Translations under genes and position numbers: made by a program
Part shown: positions 48,422 to 59,468 of the stretch, piece after piece
Position numbering within the stretch: the stretch's first letter is position 1
Layout: every line of letters begins with the position of its first letter
NCBI RefSeq assembly: GCF_022539505.1
Contig: NC_061508.1
Location: 66,349,754-66,413,753, forward strand
From: Lolium rigidum
Taxonomy: Eukaryota; Streptophyta; Magnoliopsida; Poales; Poaceae
Reading direction: 5' to 3'
Length of the DNA: 64,000 bases
The notes under the pieces: model-generated
The model's database searches: none
What the model was told of the DNA's origin: nothing
Seen by the model: only the letters and a program-made list of their open reading frames with translations

Positions 48422-51400
48422 TGTGGTGACCCAGCGTACCACTGCATGGTGTAGTACACAAGTCGTTGACATAACACAAGTGAAACACCGTTCCACTCAT
48501 ATTACATCTCTCAGAGTGGTACAACAGAAACATATGCGAGTCCAAGGTATGTCTATAGAAGTACACACGAGCTGTTTACAGAAGATCAACACAGCCTCCT
48601 ACTTTACAGTGAGGTAAAACTTCAAATAAAGCTCTAGAAGAACGTCTCATAGTCTATCGTATTGCTAACTTAAGTTCAAGAGCTACTTGGCTTGCTATAG
48701 AAATCTAGCTACTTAGGTGCTAGGATTAGGGAAAGGTTCCCTTCTATTACTAGTCTAGGTTTCCATAATAGTTGATGCAGAAGTTGACTCCATGGACTTC
48801 TTTGATTGGATTCTTCATCTTGTTGAAGTTGGCTCCTCTGTCTTCGAGTTCCACGGTAGTTTCTCCTTCAGTGCCTTGATCTAAGAAGGGGGTTCAAATG
48901 GGATAGAATGAGTACGAGCGTACTCAGCAAGTTCATATTAGGAAATAGGTGTATCATGCACTAGCTACGGCCATAGACCGAGAAAGTCATAGGCCAATGC
49001 AAGTTTTCATAAACATTTCTTCAAAAGGTTTATTTTATTCTGAAAACTATGCCCGTCGGTCTTCACGAGTTGACTAGAACTTCGTGGAGTTCCTTTCCTG
49101 CCGCGTTCGCAGTTCCCTTCCCGAACGGGGAGTGACAGTCACAATTCTTGATACCCTCTGCGGAGGTGCGTTACTTTACCCCACAAGAGATCTTAACCTT
49201 GTTGCCGGCCGAGAGTATGTCCCCGTCCACACTTCCTTTGGTGTGAGGCCCGAGTATAAGATCCAAGCCAATCACCGCCTTCTCCGCGACCCTGCAAACC
49301 CACCCTTTTGTCCGACCGTACACCCCCAGTAGACTTCTCCCGATAATACGGCTTTACTCACGGTGTACTCCGGACAATCCATCATAGATCATAGAGCTTA
49401 TCATCACTAATGGATGGGGATTTAAAAGGCTATCCCAACCTATTGCGGCGGTGCCTCCAACACCCCACCGGCTCTACGGATCCGTTGGCGTGCGAAGGGA
49501 AAAGATACGAGCTGACTTCCCCGAGCCATTATAGATCTTATGGATAACGCGATATGTACGGCGCTAGAATCACTGGACGGCAATAGTACTTAGTCCTAGA
49601 TGAGTAGTACCCATGCAATGGAACCTCCACCATATCAACACATACCATGGTTCCATTGCCCACCACATAGTCATATTCATAATTGTAAAATAATACTTTG
49701 CTTTTCAATGCATGAGTGATAAGTATAGTACTTTGCATATAGTTTGATACAAATAATCAAATGACATGAGCAAGCGATGAACTTGCTTTTCTTGACTGCA
49801 AGATTATGTCGGCAAAAGCTTCGATACGTGATAACTCCAAATGTTGAAATACCATCATCGTCCGGTAAGGACAATGTTTAAAGAACTGGCAAAGATGCTA
49901 TAATGCATAATATGAGATGCAATCGTCCCGAGCGTAACCTAACCTCGATGATTTAGGATGTATGAGTTGTAAAGATTTCTTTAGGGTTGGTTGCACTTTT
50001 AGAATGGTTCTCAAACAAGGTTCTTATTAGGGTTTGGTTATATTAGCATCATAATCAAGTGATATAAGACATCATAACAATCATACATATAAAGAATAGT
50101 GGTGGAATAATATGTAAAGAACAGTTGTCAATTTTAAATTCTACAGAACATGGTTGATGATTACTTATGCTATACTTCAAAAGAATAACTTTTGAAGAAC
50201 ATGTGGTTTAAGAAATAATGAGTATCTCAAAGAAGGATAGGGCTTCTAAGGTTTGATTGACATTTGTACTTCAAAAGAATAACTTTTGAAGAACATGTTA
50301 AAATAAGAATATGAACTACTTTACATAGGAGCTAAGTGCTATTAGGGTTTACTAATAGGACTGGTTGGTGCTTAAGTAGAAGTGATCTACATGTAGCAAG
50401 TATTAGTAGGTTTATTACTATGGTTTCTCCTAAGCATCATATCAAAGGATGGTTATTAACATGGTTCTATAATTAGCTATTAGGGTTTACTATGGCTTCA
50501 TTTTGCTTTACCAAATAATTTTTAATGGTTTCTAAGCTAAGTGGCTTATCATTTCCTAAGTAGGGTTTAGTGGAATAGAAGCATGTGATGTGAATTGCTA
50601 CACAAGGTTGGTACTAGGGTTTATCATTATGGTCCTACTAGGTTTGATGATTAAGGTTTATCTTAATGGTATGGTATATAGGGGTGGTGATCAATGGTAC
50701 TAGTTCAATTAACAAGTTAGGGTTTATACCTAGGTGATACTAGTGCATCATGTAGGTTTTAATTAAGAATAGGAACATGAAACGATAATCTCATGTGACT
50801 TGGTTTTATGCTAGTGGATCATGTCTTGTTTTTGTTGGTCACATAATATGGTTCTCTATATAAGGTGACATTCACATGATCACATGTGATAAGCAACTAA
50901 GGTTTTAGGGTTTAAAACATTTTGACATGATTACATGAAATAATGGAATCCAGATTCTAACTTATAATAAAACTAGGGTTTCTAAATTATGATCCAATTC
51001 TTAAAGTAATACTTGGTACTAGAATTAATGTGATTAAGTACTTGAAATAAAGTTATTAATAATTTTAACATGCTATTAATTTTTAGAGGGTTTAAGAATT
51101 AAAATAATTACTAGTTAGGGTTTATGAATTACCACTAATATTTAAGTTAATGCAAATATGATAAAGAAAATTAAACTTAACATTTTAATTAGTTACTGAA
51201 TAGTTAAAATTTAAATTTGAAACTTCACTAATTATTGAATTCAATTTGCATTTTAAACAATTAGAAAGACATAATTAATAAAGATAAAAATAAGTGAATT
51301 TTTATTTTGACACACATTTTTGTTTTATATTTTATTTGAATAGAGTTTATTTTTGTGAGCATTTTGATATATTATTCATAATTTTCTGAGTTGAAATGAT

Positions 51401-54400
51401 TTTTCTATGATTTTACAAAGTTTCAACTATTTACTGGAATTTGAATTAAATGGAAATTACTAAGCGTACCGGTTCGTTTATACCCTCAGAGACTGACTGG
51501 TGGGGCCGTTGACTAGGTCACTTGCCACACGGGCAAAGACCAGTCAACACGACCAGCGGGTCCACCTCCACGTCGACACCACCGGCGGCTTGACGCCGGC
51601 GGGTCAGAACGCGACGGAGACGCCGATTTCTGGCCTCCCGGGATGCGCGAGTATACTTTTCTCGGATCCCCACGTCCTACTGAACACGATGGTAGCGGTG
51701 GTTTGCCGAGAAACTCGCCGGAGCCTCACCGGCAACCATGTGCTGCGGCGGCGCACTCCGGCCAAACCTTGAAACGGAGCTACAGGCGATGCTAAGGATG
51801 AATAATGGGTTCGTAAGACACGTAAGCTCACCAGGAAGATGATGAGACCCTCGGCGAAGCTTGAGATGGTCGGAGACGAGCATGGCATCGCGGATTCCGA
51901 CGAACTGATGTAAGGGGAAATCCCAAATTGGCCTCGCCCCGAGCTCCCCTACTCGATTCCTTCCGCCAGGAGAACCTACATCGGCATGCGCATCCAACGA
52001 GCTACCCCACGGACTCCGGGGTGCTCTCAATCGACGGCGCCATGGAGTTCGCCGGCGACAGAAATTGATGTAGTGTGGAAGAAAGAGAGAACGAGAAAGG
52101 ATAAGGACGGTCTGGAATGATCAAAGGCTTCACGGAGGTTCTCCTCGAGGCTTTATACGTCGGGGGAAGCACTGTGGCTGCGACACGGCGACGGCGACGG
52201 TGGAGAGGTGGCGGTCTCTGGAAGGTTTAGTTCGGCGAAGATCTTTTCGCCCGTGGATAGGCTCGGACGCGAAACGATTAGGGCGAAATTCTAGAACCTT
52301 CTGGCGCGTCCGGGCAAACTTATCGTCGACGAGGATCGTGGCCTACTGGCGCAAGCTCGCTGTCGACGCCGGGGAAGACGACGGCCGTTTTTTCCTCTCG
52401 CACGATTCTTAAAGCAACCCAAACGGTAAGTGGTTTTGGGCTGGGCTGATACTGGGCTTGGTGGACGTGGTGGTGATGGGCTGCTGCGGTGCTGTTCGGC
52501 CTGCCAGGTAAGTTTCCCTCCATTTTCTTATTTCAAATTTCTGTTTTCTTTTCTGTTTTTATTTATTGGTTTTAACTTGATTTGAATTATGTGTTGTTTT
52601 GCGGATTCTAAAATATTTTAATATCGTAACAAGTTTGATAATGCTACCTGTTGTATTGTTTTGTTTATAAACAACCATTTCATAATTGATTAATTTGGTG
52701 TTCTTGGGAAATGCATTTTAAATTGAAAATGAACATGGTTTTAAATGTTTATCTCTATTCCTTTTATTTTGGAACCACTCTGTTTGAATGGTTGAAAATT
52801 ATAACATGTGCTTGGTGAGCACTTTGTTAAGTTTGACTTGTACATCATAATATGGATTGTGCACATATTATAATTATAGCTAGAGTTTAAAATAAATGGC
52901 AATAGGAATGGATTGATTCATGATTTTATGTGAAGAATTGTTTCCAAAGGTTTAAGAATATGGTTATCTTCACTCTGTGTTAAATAATCTTGCTTAGCAA
53001 ACTACTGAATTGAATTATTTAAGATAGATCCTAAGCTCATTATGGTTAACTCAACTACTTCTATGAATTCTATTTTATTTAGTTCACTAAACAAGGTAGT
53101 TGGATAGCAAAGTGAAATAGGGTATTGATTTCATTCTACTCACCAAAAGCATTTAGTCCTAAGTATAGATGGCTTGGTTTATATTTGTGATCCATGATAC
53201 ACAAGTGGGGACATAATTTTATGTGGTGTGAATTCTACTTGAAAGGTTTAGGGTTTTACATAAGCTTTGATTGTGTTTTATTGACTAACTAGGGTTACTC
53301 CTCCATACAAGACATGAGGATTGGTTTGGGGTTAACTACTAGTGATATACTTATTATTTTATGTGATGGATGATATCTATTAATCATATGGGGTTAACTT
53401 ATCATTTATATCTACAAGGTATAATCATGCATTAGACAAGATCCACTCATTCCTCACTAATCCCTCTTTAATATTCCTCTCATCACACTCATCCTAGATT
53501 CTTAGGGTTTATAATTAATACCAAGTTGTGATGATTATAGAATTGGTTTGCTAAGGTATTGTTTTTGAAATAGGGTTCTCACTTCTAAGATCAAATATTG
53601 ACTTGAACAACTAGGATTAGTACTTCTCTAATATTCTTGTATGAACATGGCTATGGTTAGTATTATAACTTCTCTCACTTATCAATGTCTTGGAATATCC
53701 TAAGGTCCTACTCAAGAGATGATGATATGATCCTCTAAATAGATGGTTTTCCTAGGAATTCTACCTTGGTATCTTATGTAGCTTGTTCTTCTGGAAATCT
53801 GATAAACCTGCATCTTGTGGTATGCCTCCACCTCCTAGCTTCTTCATCTTGATCCTAATTAATTCACATGGAGTGGCTCTATGTGTTTGTTCCCATGTAT
53901 CATGGAACTAGGTGAGCAAATGGATGGAGGGTGTGGCTCTATTTATAGGCTTGGGCAAGCTCTAGTATCATGACACATGGGTGGTGACTCTTGTGTTGGT
54001 TTAATGAGTAAGGTGCTTGGTTGTCATGCCCTCATCCATAGCAATCCTTTGAGCATGAGGTGGCAAAGCTTGGAAAGCAAGTCATGTAGATATTTTCATC
54101 CTATGTGGCAAGATCATTATCCTCTCATATGATTTATTTTTGGATAGCCAAGTGGCATTTGCTACTAAATATCTTATGGAGAGTTGTATTATTGTGGATG
54201 AGTCATCATACCATCTTTAATTAGATTTGCATTATAATATTGGTCAAAAGGTTAAGGTTGAAAGTTATTCCTCAATTTTGGATAGTTGGGTTTGATTTCA
54301 CCAAGGCATGGTCATATGAGTTTCAAAATACTCATAGTTAGTTTGATTCAAATAGTTTGAACTATAATTTGTAATGTAAATGGATTTAGTTTTATGATAT

Positions 54401-54819
54401 TCCATGTATTTAATAAGTTATGATTTAAATGAGAATGTGTGGCTTTTATGCACTTTAGACCCTGTGGTTTACCTTATTTATAAGTGAATTAAATTACACA
54501 CAAAGGTAATTGCTAACTTTTAAGTGTTAATAAGTTAGGGTTTGATTCTTAAAGAATGTGTTGTTGTAAATATAATTCCATTTGATCTAATCCATAGATC
54601 AAATCATCTCTACCCAAAACAAGGTTTAGCAAAGATCACAGTGAAGTTTATAGCGCTTGACTTGATGATCTACTTCAATTCCAGCAAGTCAAGTGAAACT
54701 TCAGTGACTGTGGTAAGTTTTATTTGAAAGCGCAAAAATCCCCCGGATTTTCTATGCATGAATGCAATGCACACTTTGGTGTTCTCTCATTTTGTTGCCT
54801 CTAAACCTGGGATATTACA
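48422..54819. mobile_element. 6.4-kb solo LTR of a Tekay-related family
   Basis: Starts TGTGGTGACCC and ends CTGGGATATTACA, flanked by perfect CAGGC duplications. The first 1.4 kb is clearly homologous to the Tekay LTR at 39596. Examples are GCACTAGCTACG, GACCGAGAAAGTC, CAATGCAAGTTTT, CCGTCCACACTTCCTT and CATGGTTCCATTGCCCACC. I find no second copy of its ends and no gag, pol or primer site inside, so it is a solo LTR left by recombination between two LTRs. The interior is AT-rich (50000-51450 and 52550-54750) around a GC-rich patch (51480-52420), which opens meaningless short frames. The strand cannot be set without internal sequence; by analogy with the Tekay LTR it would be minus. Confidence 0.82.
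50173..50298. repeat. 32-bp direct repeat containing a palindrome
   Basis: Two identical 32-bp copies at 50173-50204 and 50267-50298. Each holds TTCAAAAG-aataa-CTTTTGAA, an 8-bp inverted repeat. Confidence 0.85.
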
Positions 54820-54824
54820 CAGGC
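54820..54824. repeat. Target duplication CAGGC, right side of solo LTR
   Basis: Matches 48417-48421 exactly. Confidence 0.88.
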
Positions 54825-55821
54825 TTTGCCTGTCTATTGGCTCAGTAACGAACACAACACAGCACACATCCGGATCCTGGTAAACGTTCCGGCCCAAAGG
54901 TGCCAGTGGAGGTGGTTGGCCATTACCTTCTCCCACCTGATGGACTTGCTGATATTGCTGCCGGTTTGGGTGCGGCTGTACCGGTAGAGCATTTGCTCCG
55001 GTAAGCGGTGGTGGTGGAGGTAGTGGGTGTTGGTGCAACATATCTTGCGACGGTGGTAGTATCGTGGTACAGCCTTGTGCTTGCGCATCTTTTAACGCAC
55101 CTTTCAGCATCATGTACTTGGTCCAGGAGCAATCTTTTGTCAGATGGTTTGCCGGCTTCGCCGGGTTCGGAGTGTGCCACCGGCACGGGTTGTTCCATTG
55201 CCGATTCCATGGTGTATCTTGCATGTTCTTGCCAATTCTTTTTCTCGCCCCACGGCTTCTTTTCAACCCATTGTTTTTTAGGACCCGCCCATGGCTGCGA
55301 TCCGGTTTTTTGTCTCTGGCTTCCGCTGGCGCCGGAATTATCCTGCACCACGGCTACTTGTTGCCCATACCTTCTATCCGGAAAATCTTCCCTTCTTTTG
55401 TTGTGCATGTTATCCCGGCATTGCTCTTGGCGCTGCTGAGGCTGGTTTGTTTGTTCCGGTTCAGCTTGTACTGCCGGTTGCATTGGATCTCCCAACGCAT
55501 AGTTATCCGCCACTCGTATCATTTCTGCCATAGTTGTTGGCATGTTTCTCTGTAGCTTTTGCCACAGCGGTGATCCTCTTCTGCACCCATTGCAAAACCA
55601 AGCAATGGCTTGTGCCTCGATTACTCCTTCACAAGAATTTCTTATGGAGTTCCACCGGGTTAGATAATCCCGGTCTGTTTCATGCTGACGATGCACGCAC
55701 AAGGCGAGCTGCTGAGGCCGGTTCGGCCTCCGGTAAGTGCTGCTGAAGTTGCTCACAAAAGTTTCCTCAAAATCCAGCCAGCCATTTATGCTTCCTGCCG
55801 GCAAGTTGTTTAGCCAGATAC
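54825..55821 (-). pseudogene. Gag of outer Tat element, truncated
   Basis: The frame 54923-55821 has the Gag core: LNNLPAGSINGWLDFEETF, then LCVHRQHETDRDYLTRWN and CEGVIEAQAIAWF. A Gln/Arg-rich and Lys/Trp-rich segment follows. The frame 54787-55266 gives the C-terminus with a zinc-knuckle-like CRWH...H...DC pattern, a proline run and VTEPIDRQ. The N-terminus and start are lost at 55822, where another LTR begins. A shift near 55180 separates the two frames. The protein end joins in frame order with the protease block at 48421, which supports one disrupted gene. Confidence 0.83.
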
Positions 55822-56096
55822 TGAAGGAGATATGCCCTAGAGGCAATAATAAAGTGGTTATTATTTATATCTTTGTGTTTATGATAAATGTTTATATATC
55901 ATGCTATAATTGTATTAACCGAAACATTAGTACATGTGTGATATGTAGACAACAAAGAAGTCCCTAGTATGCCTCTTAAACTAGCTTGTTGATTAATGGA
56001 TGATTAGTTTCATAATCATGAACATTGGATGTTATTAATAACAAGGTTATATCATTGTATGAATGATGTAATGGACACACCCAATTAAGCATAGCA
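55822..56096 (+). mobile_element. BARE/Angela-type Copia LTR fragment
   Basis: It begins TGAAGGAGATATGCCCTAG and GAGGCAATAATAAAG, the well-known start of BARE-1/Angela/WIS-type LTRs of Pooideae grasses. It then runs into a gap after CAATTAAGCATAGCA. Only the first 275 bp are present. GATAC (55817-55821) may be its target duplication, but the other side is missing. It truncates the outer Tat gag. Confidence 0.88.
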
Positions 56097-56196
56097 NNNN
56101 NNNNNNNNNNNNNNNNNNNNNNNNNNNNNNNNNNNNNNNNNNNNNNNNNNNNNNNNNNNNNNNNNNNNNNNNNNNNNNNNNNNNNNNNNNNNNNNN
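56097..56196. other. Assembly gap of 100 N
   Basis: Exactly 100 N. The left edge is a Copia LTR and the right edge a Tat LTR, so an unknown and probably large amount of repeat DNA is missing. Confidence 0.99.
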
Positions 56197-56418
56197 GTCC
56201 CGGACTTTGTAACTTGTGCAAAACGAAACCCTCGGTTCCACCTCTTATATAAAGGGGGAGTCGAGGGACGAGGAGATCATCGAATCATTGTCTGCAAACC
56301 CTAGCTTTCATATTCGTCGAGTACTTTTCGGCTGAAACCTTCGAGATCTACTTGCCCTCTACTTCTAACTAAACCCTAGCCTACAATCCATAGGCATTGA
56401 TAAGTTAATCCCTTGTCA
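56197..56418 (+). mobile_element. Tat LTR fragment (same family as inner Tat element)
   Basis: 222 bp matching the last part of the 21283-21668 LTR, including TATATAAAGGG and the end ATCCCTTGTCA. The first part of the LTR is in the gap. Whether it is a solo LTR or the end of an element cannot be told. Confidence 0.88.
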
Positions 56419-56426
56419 GCCGGCCA

Positions 56427-56690
56427 CTTGTAGCAGCCTCGACGGCCAATTCTAGCAGCGCCACCGACAGCTTGTAGCAGCCTCGACGGCCGATTGTAGC
56501 AGCGCCGCCGACAGCTTGTAGCAGCCTCGACGGGCGATTGTAGCAGCGCCGCCGGCCACTTGTAGCAGCACCACTGGCCATTTGTGGCAGGTCCGCCTGA
56601 GGTTTGTAGCAGGGCACACAAGCAATTGTAGCAAGGCAGACGGGCGATTGTAGCAGCACCAGCACCGCTTGACAGCTTGTAGCAGCGTGG
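56427..56690. repeat. Tandem repeats of 44 bp built from TTGTAGCAGC motifs
   Basis: CTTGTAGCAGCC recurs at 56427, 56471 and 56515 (44-bp period). More diverged half-units of about 22-30 bp continue to about 56690. The basic word TGTAGCAGC appears about a dozen times. The frames opened on the minus strand (for example 56452-56844) are products of the repeat, rich in CYK and AAT. Confidence 0.85.
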
Positions 56691-57130
56691 CGGAGATAGA
56701 ATTCCTACGAGGTTGAGAGGGGGTGGCCGGAGCTAGGCGAGCAGAGATGAGGTTGAGAGGTAGGAGCGCTTGGAACGCACCGATGGCGGCGGCGCGGAGG
56801 CCGGCCATGAGCCCAGTGGCGGCGGGTCGCCCTACCGGCAGCAAGGAAGAGAGCTGGGCCGGCCAGCGGCGCGGGGGCGGTGCAGAGCTCCAGGCTGCCG
56901 TCCTACTCGTGCGGGGAAGAAGTGTGCGGTGGGGAGGAGGTGGGGAACGAACGGAGGAAATTACTCCTCAGACGATAAGGTGGGCCTCACCTGTCGTTGT
57001 CTGGAGAGGCGCGTGGTGCTCGGTGAAGCGGAGGATTTGATTGGTTTTCCCCCGAGTGATGGCCAGCTTTTCCCTTATTAAAAAAAGGTCAGTGCGCGCG
57101 GTTTTCCCTGGTCCCCCAAGGCGCAAAACT
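56691..57130. other. GC-rich spacer upstream of host gene
   Basis: No recognised domain. Long frames on both strands are composition effects. It may be part of the same repeat as the tandem array or of the host gene's distal promoter. Confidence 0.4.
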
Positions 57131-57257
57131 GTTCTAGAATGCGTCGGAAAGCGTCATGGCTGAGCATCTCTCCTCCCCTCCGCCACAAGTTTCAAACTCT
57201 CCTCCTCCCAGCTGTCTTTCACACACGACCAAACCCATTCTCCTCTCCACCTCCGCC

Positions 57258-57264
57258 TATAAAA
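57258..57264 (+). promoter_or_regulatory. TATA box of host gene
   Basis: TATAAAA in CTCCGCCTATAAAAGCC, 130 bp before the ATG. This is canonical plant core-promoter spacing with a leader of about 95-100 bases. Confidence 0.65.
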
Positions 57265-57463
57265 GCCCCGCTGCTCTTGTTACTCTCCGGCGACCACATC
57301 ACAAGAGCTACGTATCAATCCCAAGCATCCCTTCCTTGGTTCCTAAGCCAGAGTTTGTTGTTCTTTTGTCTGATCGATTGAGGGGCCATGACGTCGTGGG
57401 CGGACCAGTGGGACACCGGCGCCGACCCGAGCCCCCGTCGCGGCAGCGGTGGCGGCGGCGACG

Positions 57464-58559
57464 CACTAGTAGAAAAATGCCCTATAGTCCCGGTTTATAA
57501 GGCCCTTTAGTCCCGGTTTTTGCAACCGGGACTAAAGGTCCTCCCCTTTAGTCCTGGTTGTAAAACAAACCGGGACTAAAGGTCCCACCACGTGGTCTGC
57601 TAGCGCGCGTCGGGGAAAAAGGCTATTTTGTCTATTTTTATTTTTTAATTATTTTTCACTCCCTATTTTTTCCTATTTTTTCAGAATTACTAGTATTTTC
57701 GTTATTTGACAAGTTTAGTCTCTAACTACACTTAATCTGTAGTCAAATTGCTTACTCGTGGTCAAACTTCCCGCTCGGTCACCCATCCTCCCACTACTCC
57801 AACACTAGCACGCTTAACTTCCGAGTTCCTTCCCATCTCACTTCCAAGTGCTTCGCGCGCATATATGTGATAGTAGTATCATATCAATCCTATTAACATG
57901 TTGGTCGATGTCACACTTTCTTTATTGTTTGAATTCCAAATAATTCTATTAATAAACAAAACTAATGATGTAATAGTAATTTTAATAAATAAATAAACAG
58001 TAACTTTTTAAATTTGTATTATAATTTTAATAAATAAATAAACATTACTTTTTATTTTTAAATATTTTAAATATTTTTTTTCCAAAAAACTTGAAAATTT
58101 GAAAATCTAAAAGGGCTAACTTAATGGTTAAGTAACATTAATATTTATGCAGGATGCAATCTTGAATTTCTGGCAAAAACTAAAATATAAAATCTTGGAT
58201 TTTTGGCAAAAACTAAAATCTTCCTACTTTCATACTTTCATTTGGAATTTTGAGAATCTAAAGATTTTATTTTTTTAATTTTCTATCATTTTCTTTTCTA
58301 TTTTAAAGTGTTAAAAAATGCGATCCGAGGGGGGGGGGTGGTGGAGGTGCGTGGGGAGCAGAAAAACCTAGAAAACTCTTTAGTCCCGGTTTGTAATACC
58401 AACCGGGACTAAAGGCATCCGAGCCCTGACACAGCCTGCCGCGCCCTGCCGATGGGTCTTTAGACCCGGTTTGTATCACAAACCGGGATCAGTGCCCCAT
58501 TGGACCTGGTTTGATTCAAAACGGGGACATTTGCTTGGGACGAAAGGTCTCTTCTAGTG
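57464..58559. mobile_element. 1.1-kb CACTA element inside host exon
   Basis: Starts CACTAGTAGAAAAATGCC and ends CTCTTCTAGTG. Flanking trinucleotides are ACG and CCG, a 3-bp duplication with one mismatch. Subterminal TTTAGTCCCGGTTTGT motifs and their complements lie at 57480-57590 and 58378-58520. The interior is AT-rich with no gene. It is non-autonomous and a different motif family from the CACTA at 3627. Confidence 0.88.
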
Positions 58560-58576
58560 CCGGGAAGAAGCAGGGC

Positions 58577-58640
58577 GGCGATCACGTGGAGAAGACCAAG
58601 GCGGCCGCGGCGATCACGTGGAGAAGACCAAGGCGGCCGC
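58577..58640 (+). repeat. Perfect 32-bp tandem duplication in host exon
   Basis: Copies at 58577-58608 and 58609-58640 are identical. Since 32 is not a multiple of three, it shifts the frame and leads to an early TGA. Confidence 0.95.
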
Positions 58641-58773
58641 GGCGACCGGGCTGAAGAAGGTCAAGGCGGGCACCGCGCAGGGCTTCCAGTGGATCAAGGA
58701 CAAGTACCACCAGAAGAAGAACGCGGGCGGCGGCAAGAACAGCAACAAGCAGGGGGCGGCGGCTCCCAGATAG

Positions 58774-59257
58774 CGGCTGGGTACTGATGGATTCGATCGA
58801 TCACGAGGATCCGAGACGTGCGATTATACAGGATGTAATTAAGTAGTACTGCGATTGGGCTGGTCCTGCAGCTTGCGGTTCGTGTGTCTGTATATTCGGT
58901 AGCTTGACCGGTTAGTAGAGATTTTTTCGCTAAACCTCCTCTAACTTTGATCTATTCGGTAGCTTCTTTTGCACTAATATTACTTTTGCGGGAGTACTAC
59001 ACTATTTCATTTCATATTTTTATTATTGTTTCTGCTTGATGTAGATGGGTTGAAGCCTAAGTAGCCAGTTTACATAGCCTATAATTTCTGAAATCTTAAG
59101 AATCATTTATGATGGTACTCTAACTTTAGGCCTAAGTTCAGTGTCACATTGCTAATTAGAAAGAAGCTAGAATGGTTTATGCGGTGAGCTCTTCTCGTCT
59201 CACTAAAAGAGTAAGAAGGGAAGGAGTTCACGCATACTGCTCCGTCACGTGCCTCGT
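58774..59257. other. 3' flank of host gene
   Basis: Probably the 3' untranslated region of the split gene (58774 to about 58900) and spacer. No other gene seen. Confidence 0.5.
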
Positions 59258-59302
59258 CACTAGTGGAAAACAGGCCTAATGTCGTGGGTCGTAAGATCTT
59301 TT

Positions 59303-59468
59303 TGTCGCGGGCGGCCAGCCGCGACAAAGGAGGCGCGACAAAAGGTCCACCCTGTTGACGCGGGTCACTTACCACCCGCGACATATGGTCCACCACGTGG
59401 CAGGCGCGGGGCGTGCAGGGGACAACCCCTTTTGTCGCGGGCGGTATTACTACCCGCGACAAAAAGGC
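59303..59468. repeat. Subterminal repeats of large CACTA element
   Basis: At least five copies of a (TT)TTGTCGCGGGCGG / CCGCGACAAAA motif in both orientations. Confidence 0.8.

Larger units (their letters stand above)
9907..55821 (-). mobile_element. Outer Tat-lineage Ty3/gypsy element, interrupted
   Basis: A minus-strand Tat/Retand-type element in three blocks. Block 1 (9907-16191) holds the 3' LTR and an antisense extra gene. Block 2 (43815-48421) holds integrase, RNase H, reverse transcriptase and protease. Block 3 (54820-55821) holds gag. The blocks were parted by a Tekay element and by a solo LTR, each with a perfect 5-bp target duplication. Reading frames resume across both junctions, and all blocks share ACCGGT-rich composition plus an AAAAAACCGGCATAGCC motif (14200-14590 and 43980). 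The 5' end (gag N-terminus, primer site, 5' LTR) is missing, because a Copia LTR and a gap follow at 55822. The exact left edge is uncertain (9907 or 9932). Confidence 0.8.
57388..58773 (+). pseudogene. Small basic plant protein gene, split by CACTA element
   Basis: The ATG at 57388 opens MTSWADQWDTGADPSPRRGS and a glycine run, then the frame is cut at 57464 by a CACTA element. After it (58560) the frame resumes with KKQGGDHVEKTKAAA. A 32-bp duplication there shifts the frame, and the true frame continues in the second copy as TGLKKVKAGTAQGFQWIKDK, ending in TAG at 58773. Without insert and duplication this would be one exon of about 85 codons. The KTKAAA.TG.KKVK.GT..G..WIKDK pattern looks like a conserved small plant protein of unknown function; I cannot name it. 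The upstream TATA box and clean leader support a real host gene, now probably dead. Confidence 0.7.

Noticed and set aside
56452..56844. 130-codon minus frame with CYN/CYK repeats
   Set aside because: Made by the TGTAGCAGC tandem array. There is no non-repeat coding signal.
58557..58787. 76-codon frame after the CACTA element
   Set aside because: A wrong-frame reading of the host exon created by the 32-bp duplication. The conserved residues are in the other frame.
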